This document shows positions 1-7,389 of a DNA stretch of 64,000 bases, in pieces; within the stretch, counting starts at the first letter, position 1; every line of letters begins with the position of its first letter. The notes beneath the pieces were generated by a model. It worked only from the letters and a program-made list of their open reading frames with translations, was not told the DNA's origin and made no database searches. This DNA is from Sphingobacterium sp. GVS05A (lineage in GTDB: Bacteria > Bacteroidota > Bacteroidia > Sphingobacteriales > Sphingobacteriaceae). Position numbers and translations under genes: made by a program. Location of the stretch: contig NZ_JAHXYR010000007.1 in NCBI RefSeq assembly GCF_019969845.1, positions 186,001-250,000 on the forward strand, in the 5' to 3' direction.

Positions 1-713
1 CAATGATGTTTGCTATCGGTTTGGTATCGTTCTTTATCTCCGGTGGTTTGACAGGATTGTTCTTGGGTAACGCGGCATTGGATATCAACTTGCATGATAC
101 GTATTTCGTTGTAGCCCACTTCCACTTGGTAATGGGATCTGCGTCCATCTTTGGTATGCTTTGTGGTGTTTACCACTGGTATCCTAAAATGTTTGGTCGT
201 ATGATGAACACGAAATTAGGTTATTTACACTTTTGGTTGACTTTCATCGGTGCTTACTTGGTATTCTTCCCAATGCACTTTATGGGTATTGATGGTGTGC
301 CACGTCGTTATTATGCATTTACTGAGTTTGCTTTCATGGCAAAATGGGTTTCTGTGAATCAATTGGTTACTTGGGCTGCTATCATTGCTGCTTTGGGACA
401 GGTTGCATTTTTATGGAACTTCTTTTACTCGATCTTCTTCGGTAAGAAAGCACCACAAAACCCTTGGCAATCGAATACCTTGGAATGGACTACTCCGGTA
501 GAACATATTCATGGTAACTGGCCAGGAGAAATTCCGGCAGTACACCGTTGGCCTTACGATTACAGTAAGCCAGGTCATGGTGAGGATTTCATTCCTCAAG
601 ATGTTCCTTTCTCTGAAACGATGAGCTCGAATTTGCCTCATGATTTTGAAGGAGATGAGGAAGCTGAGCGTATCCAAGCAGAATGGAATGCTCAAAATGG
701 TAGAAAAGACTAA
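1..713 (+). CDS. ctaD: Cytochrome c oxidase subunit I, C-terminal part (5' end outside window)
   Basis: This is the C-terminal portion of the haem-copper oxidase catalytic subunit, which reduces O2 and pumps protons in the inner membrane. The reading frame is open from the left edge, so the true start lies upstream. The segment AHFHLVMG carries the two histidines that ligate haem a3 and haem a in this family, and HWYPKMFGRM follows as in other subunit I proteins. Several hydrophobic helices are visible before a polar, acidic tail of roughly 80 residues. It heads a same-strand run of oxidase assembly and subunit genes, so it is probably part of that operon. Confidence 0.96.
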   Translation, partial: MMFAIGLVSFFISGGLTGLFLGNAALDINLHDTYFVVAHFHLVMGSASIFGMLCGVYHWYPKMFGRMMNTKLGYLHFWLTFIGAYLVFFPMHFMGIDGVPRRYYAFTEFAFMAKWVSVNQLVTWAAIIAALGQVAFLWNFFYSIFFGKKAPQNPWQSNTLEWTTPVEHIHGNWPGEIPAVHRWPYDYSKPGHGEDFIPQDVPFSETMSSNLPHDFEGDEEAERIQAEWNAQNGRKD

Positions 714-793
714 TAAGATTTAGTAGAATAGAGTAGGGCTTGTACCTACTCTATTTTATACAAGTTTGTATTTTAAGAGGTAGGGGTAGTATT

Positions 794-1837
794 ATGTTTC
801 CAGCTGCTGAAAAGCGATTTATAAAGACCAATTTTATTACGATTATCGTACTATTTATGGTCATTATTGCTGGGGGTGTTGTGCGGAGTACAGGTTCAGG
901 CATGGGATGTCCAGATTGGCCTAAATGTTTTAACCGTATTATTCCACCCACAGATATTTCCCAATTACCACAAGGATACGAACAACATTATATTGAAGGG
1001 AGAACAAAGAAGAATGAACGTTTCGCCAAGATTGTAGAATTTTTTGGTGATAAGGAAATGGCTTACAAGCTTCGTACCGACAAAAGTATTTTGCAGCATG
1101 AGGAATTTAATGTTGCGAAGACTTGGACGGAGTATATCAATCGCTTGGTAGGAGTTATTTCTGGATTCTGTTTATTGTTTACTGCAATTTATTCCTTCAC
1201 GTATATAAAATCAAAAAGTTCGATCGTTGTTTGGTCAGTGGTTAATCTTTTTGTTGTGGTCATTCAAGCCTGGTTAGGTTCGATCGTTGTATCAACCAAT
1301 TTAATGCCTTGGATAATCACTGTACATATGCTCTTGGCGCTTGTAATTGTTTGTATAAGTATATATACATACTTTAAAGCGGTTACACTACGTGACAAGA
1401 CCATATTGGTTAATCGTTCTTTAAGCGTATTAAAAGGTCTTGCGTTGATCTCCATTTTGTTGATGTTAACGCAGGTGATCGTCGGAACGGGTGTTCGGGA
1501 GGAAGTTGATCTATTGACTGGCTCCAACATTGCCCGTGCCGATTTTATAACAGCTATTGGCCAACAATTCGAAGTACATCGATGGTTGGCATATTGTTCT
1601 TTGATTTTAGTTATTGTATTATTCTTTTTGGTCCGCACAAGTTTCAATACGGGATCTAAGCAGTTTAAATTTGCTTTAATCGCATTGATCCTCGTGGGTA
1701 TCCAAATGCTATCAGGAATTATCTTAGCTCGATTTGCAATACCTGCATTTGCGCAGACAACGCATCTGGTTGTTGGGACACTTTTATTTGGTGCTCAATT
1801 TTATCTGTTGTTGCTGTTAAATAAGCAAAGGCATTAA
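794..1837 (+). CDS. ctaA: Haem A synthase (COX15/CtaA family)
   Basis: Integral membrane enzyme that oxidises the C8 methyl of haem O to make haem A for the neighbouring oxidase. I chose the ATG at 794 because it is preceded by a purine-rich AAGAGGTAGGGG; an in-frame ATG at 740 would add 18 unlikely residues. About eight hydrophobic segments are visible. Histidines expected as haem ligands are seen in VHMLLAL, EVHRWLA and THLVVG, but the first ligand position, normally E-x-x-H-R in helix 2, reads EYINR (Glu113 kept, residue 116 is Asn). The loop after helix 1 is long and charged. It lies between ctaD and ctaB, as expected for the haem A pathway. Confidence 0.93.
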   Translation: MFPAAEKRFIKTNFITIIVLFMVIIAGGVVRSTGSGMGCPDWPKCFNRIIPPTDISQLPQGYEQHYIEGRTKKNERFAKIVEFFGDKEMAYKLRTDKSILQHEEFNVAKTWTEYINRLVGVISGFCLLFTAIYSFTYIKSKSSIVVWSVVNLFVVVIQAWLGSIVVSTNLMPWIITVHMLLALVIVCISIYTYFKAVTLRDKTILVNRSLSVLKGLALISILLMLTQVIVGTGVREEVDLLTGSNIARADFITAIGQQFEVHRWLAYCSLILVIVLFFLVRTSFNTGSKQFKFALIALILVGIQMLSGIILARFAIPAFAQTTHLVVGTLLFGAQFYLLLLLNKQRH

Positions 1838-1910
1838 TTTTGAAATTCGAGATGTTTATGTTAAAAACTATGTGTTTGAATACACTGGTAGTAGGAGGTC
1901 TCTTTTAATT

Positions 1911-2816
1911 ATGAAAGAATTTATTTCAGATTTTAAAAAGCTAGTTAAGTTAAGACTTACGTTGACGGTGGTATTCTCCGCGTCAATTGCTTTTCTGATA
2001 GGATCAAAACAACAGGGTGAAATTTTCTGGGTCAATTGGTTGTTGTTGACTGTGGGTGGTTTTCTGGTAACAGGTTCTGCCAATGGTTTTAATGAAATCA
2101 TCGAAAAAGATCTAGATAAGTTGATGAAACGTACAGAGGATAGACCGCTACCTTCTGGTCGGATGACAACAGGTCAAGCTTTGGTAATGAGTGTCTTTAT
2201 GGGCATCTTGGGTACCTTGGTATTGGTCCGCTTAAATTTTGTCGCTGGCTTACTATCGGTTTTTTGTATCCTACTTTATGCATTCATCTATACACCTTTA
2301 AAAAGAAAATCACCAATAGCCGTGTTTGTAGGTGCATTCCCGGGCGCATTTCCGCCATTAATTGGTTATTATGCTGCCTTTTCACAGGATGATCTAGCCT
2401 ATTACAGTGGACACAACGAAGCCGCAATTATTATTATTCCCTTTGTTTTGTTCGCGATTCAGTTTTTATGGCAATTTCCACATTTCTGGGCAATCGCTTG
2501 GGTTGTGGATGATGACTATAAGTTGGCTGGTTTTAGGCTGTTACCAACTACAAAACGGGATAAGATATCGGCCTTTATGGTATTCATTACAGGATTGTTA
2601 ATGATTCCTGCTGGATTTATACCTTATTATTTTGGCTTTGGTGGAATTTGGTTTACGATAGTGTCAGTTATCGGTGGATTGATGTTTGGATATTATGGCT
2701 ATTTGCTTTTTAAGAATTGTGATATTCCTTCGGCAAAGAAAGTTATGTTTACATCGTTCATCTATTTACCTGTTACACAACTCGTATTATTGCTTAACTT
2801 TATTCCTTTGAAATAA
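1911..2816 (+). CDS. ctaB: Protohaem IX farnesyltransferase (haem O synthase)
   Basis: UbiA-family membrane prenyltransferase that converts haem B to haem O, the substrate of CtaA. The ATG at 1911 is preceded by TAGGAGG at good spacing, so it is preferred over an upstream in-frame ATG at 1872. The first aspartate-rich region is visible as DKLMKRTEDRPLPSG, followed by YTPLKRKSP and DDDYKLAGFRLLP, all typical of CtaB. Hydrophobic segments fill the remainder. Its stop overlaps the start of the next gene by one base (TAATG), which points to translational coupling within the oxidase operon. Confidence 0.95.
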   Translation: MKEFISDFKKLVKLRLTLTVVFSASIAFLIGSKQQGEIFWVNWLLLTVGGFLVTGSANGFNEIIEKDLDKLMKRTEDRPLPSGRMTTGQALVMSVFMGILGTLVLVRLNFVAGLLSVFCILLYAFIYTPLKRKSPIAVFVGAFPGAFPPLIGYYAAFSQDDLAYYSGHNEAAIIIIPFVLFAIQFLWQFPHFWAIAWVVDDDYKLAGFRLLPTTKRDKISAFMVFITGLLMIPAGFIPYYFGFGGIWFTIVSVIGGLMFGYYGYLLFKNCDIPSAKKVMFTSFIYLPVTQLVLLLNFIPLK

Positions 2817-3397
2817 TGTTAGATATACAAGCACAGACTGACGAGAAGTTAGTACAGAGAAAAGCTCAGAAATTCAACCTTTGGTTGGGTATGTTGGGTA
2901 TGTTCATGATGTTTGCAGCGTTATCCAGTGGTTTCATTGTATATACCGCGAGTGGCGTGGACAAAGGGATCAAGACTTTATTACCCAATGCACTATTGTA
3001 TAGTACAATTGTGATTGCGGTAAGTAGTCTTACGATGTTTTTAGCACATAAAGCGGCTAAAAATGGTGATTCTTCCAAACAAAAGGCCTTGTTAATGGTC
3101 ACTTTTGTTTTGGGCATCGTGTTTTTTGCGTTACAGGTACATGCTTGGAACGTATTAATCGAAAGAGGTGTTTATTTTGTGAATAACAATGCATCCCAAT
3201 CGTTTATTTACGTTTTTATTTGGATGCACTTGGCACATATTATTGCGGGTTTGATCGTTTTGATTGGCGCGATTATAGGAGTTAACAAACTTCCTAAGGA
3301 CGGCAACCTTTTCCGCATGGATCTTGCCAGTATTTTTTGGCATTTTCTCGATCTTTTATGGATTTATATATATGTTTTCTTACTTTTGAATCAATAA
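2816..3397 (+). CDS. Cytochrome c oxidase subunit III family protein (short form)
   Basis: A haem-copper oxidase subunit III homologue of 193 residues with about five hydrophobic helices; subunit III stabilises the catalytic core. The C-terminal part (FIWMHLAHIIAGLIVL and SIFWHFLDLLWIYIYVFLLL) has the conserved histidine- and tryptophan-rich helices of the family. It overlaps the ctaB stop by one base and ends 9 bases before a second, longer subunit III gene. Carrying two subunit III paralogues in tandem is common in Bacteroidota caa3-type operons. Which copy sits in the mature complex cannot be told from sequence. Confidence 0.9.
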   Translation: MLDIQAQTDEKLVQRKAQKFNLWLGMLGMFMMFAALSSGFIVYTASGVDKGIKTLLPNALLYSTIVIAVSSLTMFLAHKAAKNGDSSKQKALLMVTFVLGIVFFALQVHAWNVLIERGVYFVNNNASQSFIYVFIWMHLAHIIAGLIVLIGAIIGVNKLPKDGNLFRMDLASIFWHFLDLLWIYIYVFLLLNQ

Positions 3398-3406
3398 TAG
3401 TAAACA

Positions 3407-4141
3407 ATGAGTACAACAGTATCGCAATTGGATAAGGTAAAAACTGGTCCATGGAATGGTGGAAAATCACCTTGGAACTTAGAGTATGGAAAAATCATGA
3501 TGTGGTTTTTCTTGGTAGGGGATGCCTTCACATTTTCTGCATTTTTGGTTTATTACGGCGCGCAACGCTTTTCTCACCCAACATGGCCTGATCCTGATAA
3601 GATTTTCCAATCTATCCCGGGTATTGCTGATCATGGTCAACCTTTGGTATTCGTTGGTTTGATGACGTTTATTTTGATTATGTCTTCAGTAACGATGGTT
3701 TTGGCTGTTGAAGCTGGTCACCGTAATCAAAAGAATGAAGTCGTTAAATGGATGCTTTGGACGATTTTGGGTGGTATCTGTTTCGTAGGCTGTCAGGCTA
3801 TCGAGTGGACTCACTTACACCACATGGGATTCTGGTTTGGTAAAAACCCAGCGACAGGTTTAGAAGGTGATGCAATTAAGACGGCATTGTTACCTTACTT
3901 TACACACGATATTTCCTATACTTCGGCGTTGCAATTTGCAAACTTGTTTTTTACGATTACAGGTTTCCACGGTTTCCACGTTACAGTTGGTATTATTTTG
4001 AATATCATCATTCTTTTCATGACGTTAAATAATACGTTTGAAAATCGTGGTTCTTACTTAATGATTGAAAAAGTAGGTTTATATTGGCACTTTGTGGATT
4101 TGGTGTGGGTATTCGTATTTACATTCTTCTACTTAATCTAA
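3407..4141 (+). CDS. ctaE: Cytochrome c oxidase subunit III
   Basis: Second subunit III paralogue of the operon, 244 residues. Hydrophobic helices alternate with conserved motifs including AIEWTHLHH, TGFHGFHVTVG and YWHFVDLVWVFVFTFFYL; the last is the usual C-terminal signature of subunit III. It has more of the canonical lipid-binding and histidine motifs than the 193-residue paralogue just upstream, so I assign it the ctaE name. It lies between that paralogue (9-nt gap) and subunit IV (27-nt gap) on the same strand. Confidence 0.94.
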   Translation: MSTTVSQLDKVKTGPWNGGKSPWNLEYGKIMMWFFLVGDAFTFSAFLVYYGAQRFSHPTWPDPDKIFQSIPGIADHGQPLVFVGLMTFILIMSSVTMVLAVEAGHRNQKNEVVKWMLWTILGGICFVGCQAIEWTHLHHMGFWFGKNPATGLEGDAIKTALLPYFTHDISYTSALQFANLFFTITGFHGFHVTVGIILNIIILFMTLNNTFENRGSYLMIEKVGLYWHFVDLVWVFVFTFFYLI

Positions 4142-4168
4142 TCACTGAATTAATAATTTTAGATCGCT

Positions 4169-4546
4169 ATGTCACAATATCAAGATAATATCGCTCACGG
4201 AGAGCATGCTCACGAAGGTGGGATGGATAAGAAGGCCATCTGGAGAGTATTTGGCGTACTTTTGGCGCTTACTTGTCTAGAGTTCTTAATTGCATTAGGT
4301 TTTGTTCACCACTGGCAAATTTTGGCCAAAGGTGCATTGGTAAATACTATTTATATCGTTTTAACTTTGGTTAAAGCATATTATATCGTTGCATTCTTTA
4401 TGCACTTGAAATTCGAAAAATCGAGTTTCATCGTTACCGTAGCAATAGTCTTTATTTTTATTATTTATTTTATCGTCCTGATGTTAGTTGAGGGAGGTTT
4501 CTTGGCTGGTGCTTTTCAGGAGCATCAATTGTTTCCAAATAAATAG
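4169..4546 (+). CDS. ctaF: Cytochrome c oxidase subunit IV
   Basis: Small membrane subunit of a prokaryotic aa3/caa3 oxidase (125 residues). A histidine-rich N-terminus (HGEHAHEGG) precedes three hydrophobic helices, with AYYIVAFFMHLKFE in the middle, the diagnostic motif of prokaryotic subunit IV. It follows the two subunit III genes and is probably co-transcribed with them. The next gene begins 12 bases after its stop. Confidence 0.92.
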   Translation: MSQYQDNIAHGEHAHEGGMDKKAIWRVFGVLLALTCLEFLIALGFVHHWQILAKGALVNTIYIVLTLVKAYYIVAFFMHLKFEKSSFIVTVAIVFIFIIYFIVLMLVEGGFLAGAFQEHQLFPNK

Positions 4547-4558
4547 ATAAAGTGAATA

Positions 4559-5287
4559 ATGGATAATAATACTGGACAAAAGAAAGGTATTAAAACTATA
4601 TTGATCCTGGCAGTAATTCTTTTATTGCCAGGATTTTTATATTTTATACTAAATAAAAGTGGTTCCAATAGCTACGTTTCCTTACCTATTTTTGGGAAGA
4701 AGGAAGTTCCTGGAACAACACACCGTAAATGGGGACGGGATATCCCTGATACAATCTATCATACTGTGCCTTCGGTAAATTTTGTTAATTACGATCGTAA
4801 GCCTGTACATTTATTGGATAATGATACAACACTTTCGGTCGTTCACCTGATGTATTCGCGGGATGCATCGCTGTCAAGAACGATGATTAAAAGATTGGAT
4901 CAGATTGCCAATCGTTTTATTCATAACAAAAAGGTAACACTGTATTCCATTACAGTTGATACTACATACGATACACCAGAGGTACTTGCGAAATATGCTA
5001 AAGTTTACAAACCCTGGACTAAATCTTGGTTTTTTGTGACAGATCCTTCTGTTGATATCTTTAAATTTGCCAAAGAGAGTTTATTGCAGGATGCTATCGC
5101 AAGTAACGACAAAACAAAACCTTTTATCATCGGATCCAACTATCTTTTGCTGGACACAAAGGGACGGATCAGAGGTATTTATGATATCAATGTCAAGACG
5201 GATATCGATCGATTGGAGGATGAAATTAAATTATTGTTGGTAGAGGAGATCCGAAATCATCCTGCTACGATAGAACAAAAGAGATAG
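4559..5287 (+). CDS. Sco1/SenC-like protein lacking copper ligands
   Basis: A membrane-anchored thioredoxin-fold protein of 242 residues: one N-terminal hydrophobic helix (about residues 13-33), then an extracytoplasmic domain. Its position in the operon, between subunit IV and the DUF420 gene, is that of Sco, which delivers copper to the CuA site. The fold is recognisable in VNFVNYDRKPVHL, VTLYSITVDTTYDTPEVL and LLDTKGRIRGIYD. The CxxxC copper motif is absent: the matching stretch reads YSRDASLSR, with Asp102 and Ser106 where cysteines are expected, and the distal histidine is also missing. I infer a non-copper-binding or redox-inactive Sco paralogue, perhaps an assembly scaffold. Family assignment is fairly sure; function is not. 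Confidence 0.8.
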   Translation: MDNNTGQKKGIKTILILAVILLLPGFLYFILNKSGSNSYVSLPIFGKKEVPGTTHRKWGRDIPDTIYHTVPSVNFVNYDRKPVHLLDNDTTLSVVHLMYSRDASLSRTMIKRLDQIANRFIHNKKVTLYSITVDTTYDTPEVLAKYAKVYKPWTKSWFFVTDPSVDIFKFAKESLLQDAIASNDKTKPFIIGSNYLLLDTKGRIRGIYDINVKTDIDRLEDEIKLLLVEEIRNHPATIEQKR

Positions 5288-5295
5288 TTAGAAAC

Positions 5296-5841
5296 ATGGA
5301 AGAGAGTCTTATCAAAGAAAAAAAATACAGTAAGTGGATTTGGATACTGTCTGTTGTGATACCGGTCGTCGTGGCCGTATTGTTTACAGTCAATCTACAA
5401 AAATTGGGTTATGATGTGAAGCCATTGACTTTTTTGCCGCCTATCTATGCGACGATTAATGGTGTTACTGCGATTTTGCTGTTTTGGGCAGTAGCTGCAA
5501 TAAAGAAAGGTAACAAAGCGCTGCATGAACGTTTGATCAAATGTTGTATTGCCTGTTCCTTGGCTTTTTTGGCAATGTACGTGGCTTACCACATGACGTC
5601 TATTGAAACAAAATATGGGGGTGAGGGAATTTTGAGACCAATCTATTTCTTTATATTGATCACGCATATTCTCTTGTCTATTATCATCATACCGTTTGTT
5701 CTTTTTACTTTTGTAAGAGGTATTTCGGGATCTTATGCGCGACATAAAAAGTTGGCACGGATCACATACCCCATGTGGCTTTATGTCGCTGTGACAGGTG
5801 TCATTGTCTATTTGATGATTTCACCCTATTATATAGGTTAA
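5296..5841 (+). CDS. DUF420 membrane protein (CtaM-like)
   Basis: A 181-residue protein with about five hydrophobic helices and the conserved histidines of DUF420 (ALHERL, AYHMTSIETKYGG, ITHILLS, YARHKKLARIT). DUF420 includes CtaM of Gram-positive bacteria, which is required for haem A-containing oxidase activity. It starts 8 bases after the Sco-like gene and is part of the same operon, which supports a role in oxidase assembly. Catalytic or chaperone activity is not known to me. Confidence 0.88.
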   Translation: MEESLIKEKKYSKWIWILSVVIPVVVAVLFTVNLQKLGYDVKPLTFLPPIYATINGVTAILLFWAVAAIKKGNKALHERLIKCCIACSLAFLAMYVAYHMTSIETKYGGEGILRPIYFFILITHILLSIIIIPFVLFTFVRGISGSYARHKKLARITYPMWLYVAVTGVIVYLMISPYYIG

Positions 5842-5866
5842 TTTAATAAAGGAAAGGAGTGTACTT

Positions 5867-6322
5867 ATGAAACGTATTTGGATTTATCAGGCTGATCGTA
5901 TACTTTCGGTTGATGAAGGTGAACAAATTTCGGTGGAACTAGCCGCTTTTGCTGAGCAGTGGAAAGTTCATGGAAAGCCTTTGTCTGCTTCTGCAGAGCT
6001 CCGTGATCATCTTTTTATTATCCTAAAGGTGGACGAGGATATTGCTGCTGCTTCAGGTTGCTCTGTAGATAGCTCTGTTCGTTTTCTGAAAGGAATAGAA
6101 GAAAAGTACGGAGTACAACTCTTCGATCGTATGCAATTTGCGTATAAATCGACGAGCGGCGTCGCGGTAGTCAACCGTTCAGGTTTTGAAAGGTTATTGG
6201 CGGCAGGTGAAATAGATGATAACACGCTTGTGTTTGATAATACAATTACCTACGAGCATCAATTGGATAATGCTTGGGTGGTCCCTTTTAAGGAAAGCTG
6301 GCATAAAAGATTATTTGCATAA
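5867..6322 (+). CDS. Conserved Bacteroidota hypothetical protein
   Basis: A 151-residue soluble protein with no signal peptide. I recognise it as a family widespread in Bacteroidota (begins RIWIYQADR, contains AASGCSVDSSV and ends KESWHKRLF), often labelled 'ABC transporter ATPase' in databases. I see no Walker A, Walker B or signature motif, so that label is unsupported. It starts 25 bases after the DUF420 gene behind AAAGGAAAGGAG, and a strong terminator follows its stop, so it is probably the last gene of the oxidase operon. No function can be assigned. Confidence 0.82.
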   Translation: MKRIWIYQADRILSVDEGEQISVELAAFAEQWKVHGKPLSASAELRDHLFIILKVDEDIAAASGCSVDSSVRFLKGIEEKYGVQLFDRMQFAYKSTSGVAVVNRSGFERLLAAGEIDDNTLVFDNTITYEHQLDNAWVVPFKESWHKRLFA

Positions 6323-6339
6323 CAAAAAGAACATGTATA

Positions 6340-6373
6340 AAAAAACGCCATTTCATCAATGGCGTTTTTTTTA
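6340..6373 (+). terminator. Rho-independent terminator of the oxidase operon
   Basis: The arms CGCCAT (6346-6351) and ATGGCG (6359-6364) form a short GC-containing hairpin flanked by A-run and T-run. It lies 18 bases after the last gene of the cta operon. The symmetric A and T tracts would let it act on both strands, but the mtgA stop is more than 110 bases away. Confidence 0.8.
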
Positions 6374-6488
6374 TGTTGTTACGAGATAGCAATGAACCAT
6401 ATGATAAAGCGAGTCATCTGAATCCCATCTGCTATACCACATCACTGAAATCTTTATATTTAATGCTAACGATCTAATACACGTGTTA

Positions 6489-7253
6489 CTATTCGGGAAT
6501 AGTGTAATGATGTAAATATTTAGCTATTGCATTCGCCCTTCTGTTGACATAAGCAGAAGGATTACGGGCATCCCATTCGCGGGGATTTGGCAAGATCGCA
6601 ATAATCAATGCGGCCTGTTTTTTGGAAAGATTGCTTCCTGTTTTGCTAAAGTAATATGCAGCAGCTGCATCTGCTCCATAAACTCCTTGTCCCATTTCAA
6701 TGACATTAAGATAGACTTCTAAAATACGTTTTTTACTCCAAAATGTTTCAATTAAAACGGTAAAGTAAGTCTCGAAACCTTTTCTTAACCAGGAGCGTCC
6801 TGGCCATAGAAAGACGTTCTTAGCGACCTGTTGACTGATTGTACTTCCGCCACGCAGTTTTTTCCCCTGCGCATTTTTCTTGATGGCATTTTGAATACCT
6901 TCGAGGTCAAAACCCCAGTGGGTCATAAAATGAGCATCTTCCCCTGCAATGGCCGCTAGTTTTAAATTGTCCGAAAGTTCGTCGTAACTCAACCAGTTTT
7001 TTTTCAATTTAAACCCTTTTCCTTGTTCCTTGAGTTCAAAACCTCGTTGAATCATTAACCAGGTAATAGGCGGATTAATGAAGCGTAAGCTAATAACCCA
7101 AAAAAGACTAATACCGATAAAATAAAGAACAATCCTACTTATAATGCGGATAATGGGTGATTTGATGGACTTCAACGGATTGAAGGAAACTTTTTTAAAG
7201 GTATTTTTTTGTTTGCTGGTCGTATTTTGCTTACCAGATCTCTTGATGGCCAT
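6489..7253 (-). CDS. mtgA: Monofunctional peptidoglycan glycosyltransferase
   Basis: Membrane-anchored GT51 enzyme that polymerises lipid II into glycan strands without a transpeptidase domain. After a basic N-terminus there is one hydrophobic helix (about residues 36-58). The catalytic Glu motif is visible as GEDAHFMTHWGFD, followed by GGSTISQQVAKNVFL and KKRILEVYLNVIEMGQGVYG, all hallmarks of GT51. Length (254 residues) fits the monofunctional class. It is transcribed away from mutS; a TAAGTTTG element sits about 20 bases before its start. Confidence 0.95.
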   Translation of the reverse strand: MAIKRSGKQNTTSKQKNTFKKVSFNPLKSIKSPIIRIISRIVLYFIGISLFWVISLRFINPPITWLMIQRGFELKEQGKGFKLKKNWLSYDELSDNLKLAAIAGEDAHFMTHWGFDLEGIQNAIKKNAQGKKLRGGSTISQQVAKNVFLWPGRSWLRKGFETYFTVLIETFWSKKRILEVYLNVIEMGQGVYGADAAAAYYFSKTGSNLSKKQAALIIAILPNPREWDARNPSAYVNRRANAIAKYLHHYTIPE

Positions 7254-7272
7254 GACTGAATTTTTTCGGATA

Positions 7273-7280
7273 CAAACTTA
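7273..7280 (-). promoter_or_regulatory. Candidate -7 element of mtgA
   Basis: The minus strand reads TAAGTTTG, an exact TAnnTTTG match, 20 bases before the mtgA ATG. I see no TTG at 17-23 bases upstream, so the -33 element is weak or absent. Confidence 0.4.
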
Positions 7281-7389
7281 GTGTATATTCTTGTTTAATG
7301 GAAATGATTTTATAGAGAAGTTGTGGGTATTGTTTGTCAAAGCGACGATATTATCCTATTTTTACGCTTCACAAATTTGATTTTAGAAG

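Noticed and set aside
5867..6322. ABC transporter ATPase label for the gene after DUF420
   Set aside because: No Walker A, Walker B or signature motif is present; kept as a conserved hypothetical.
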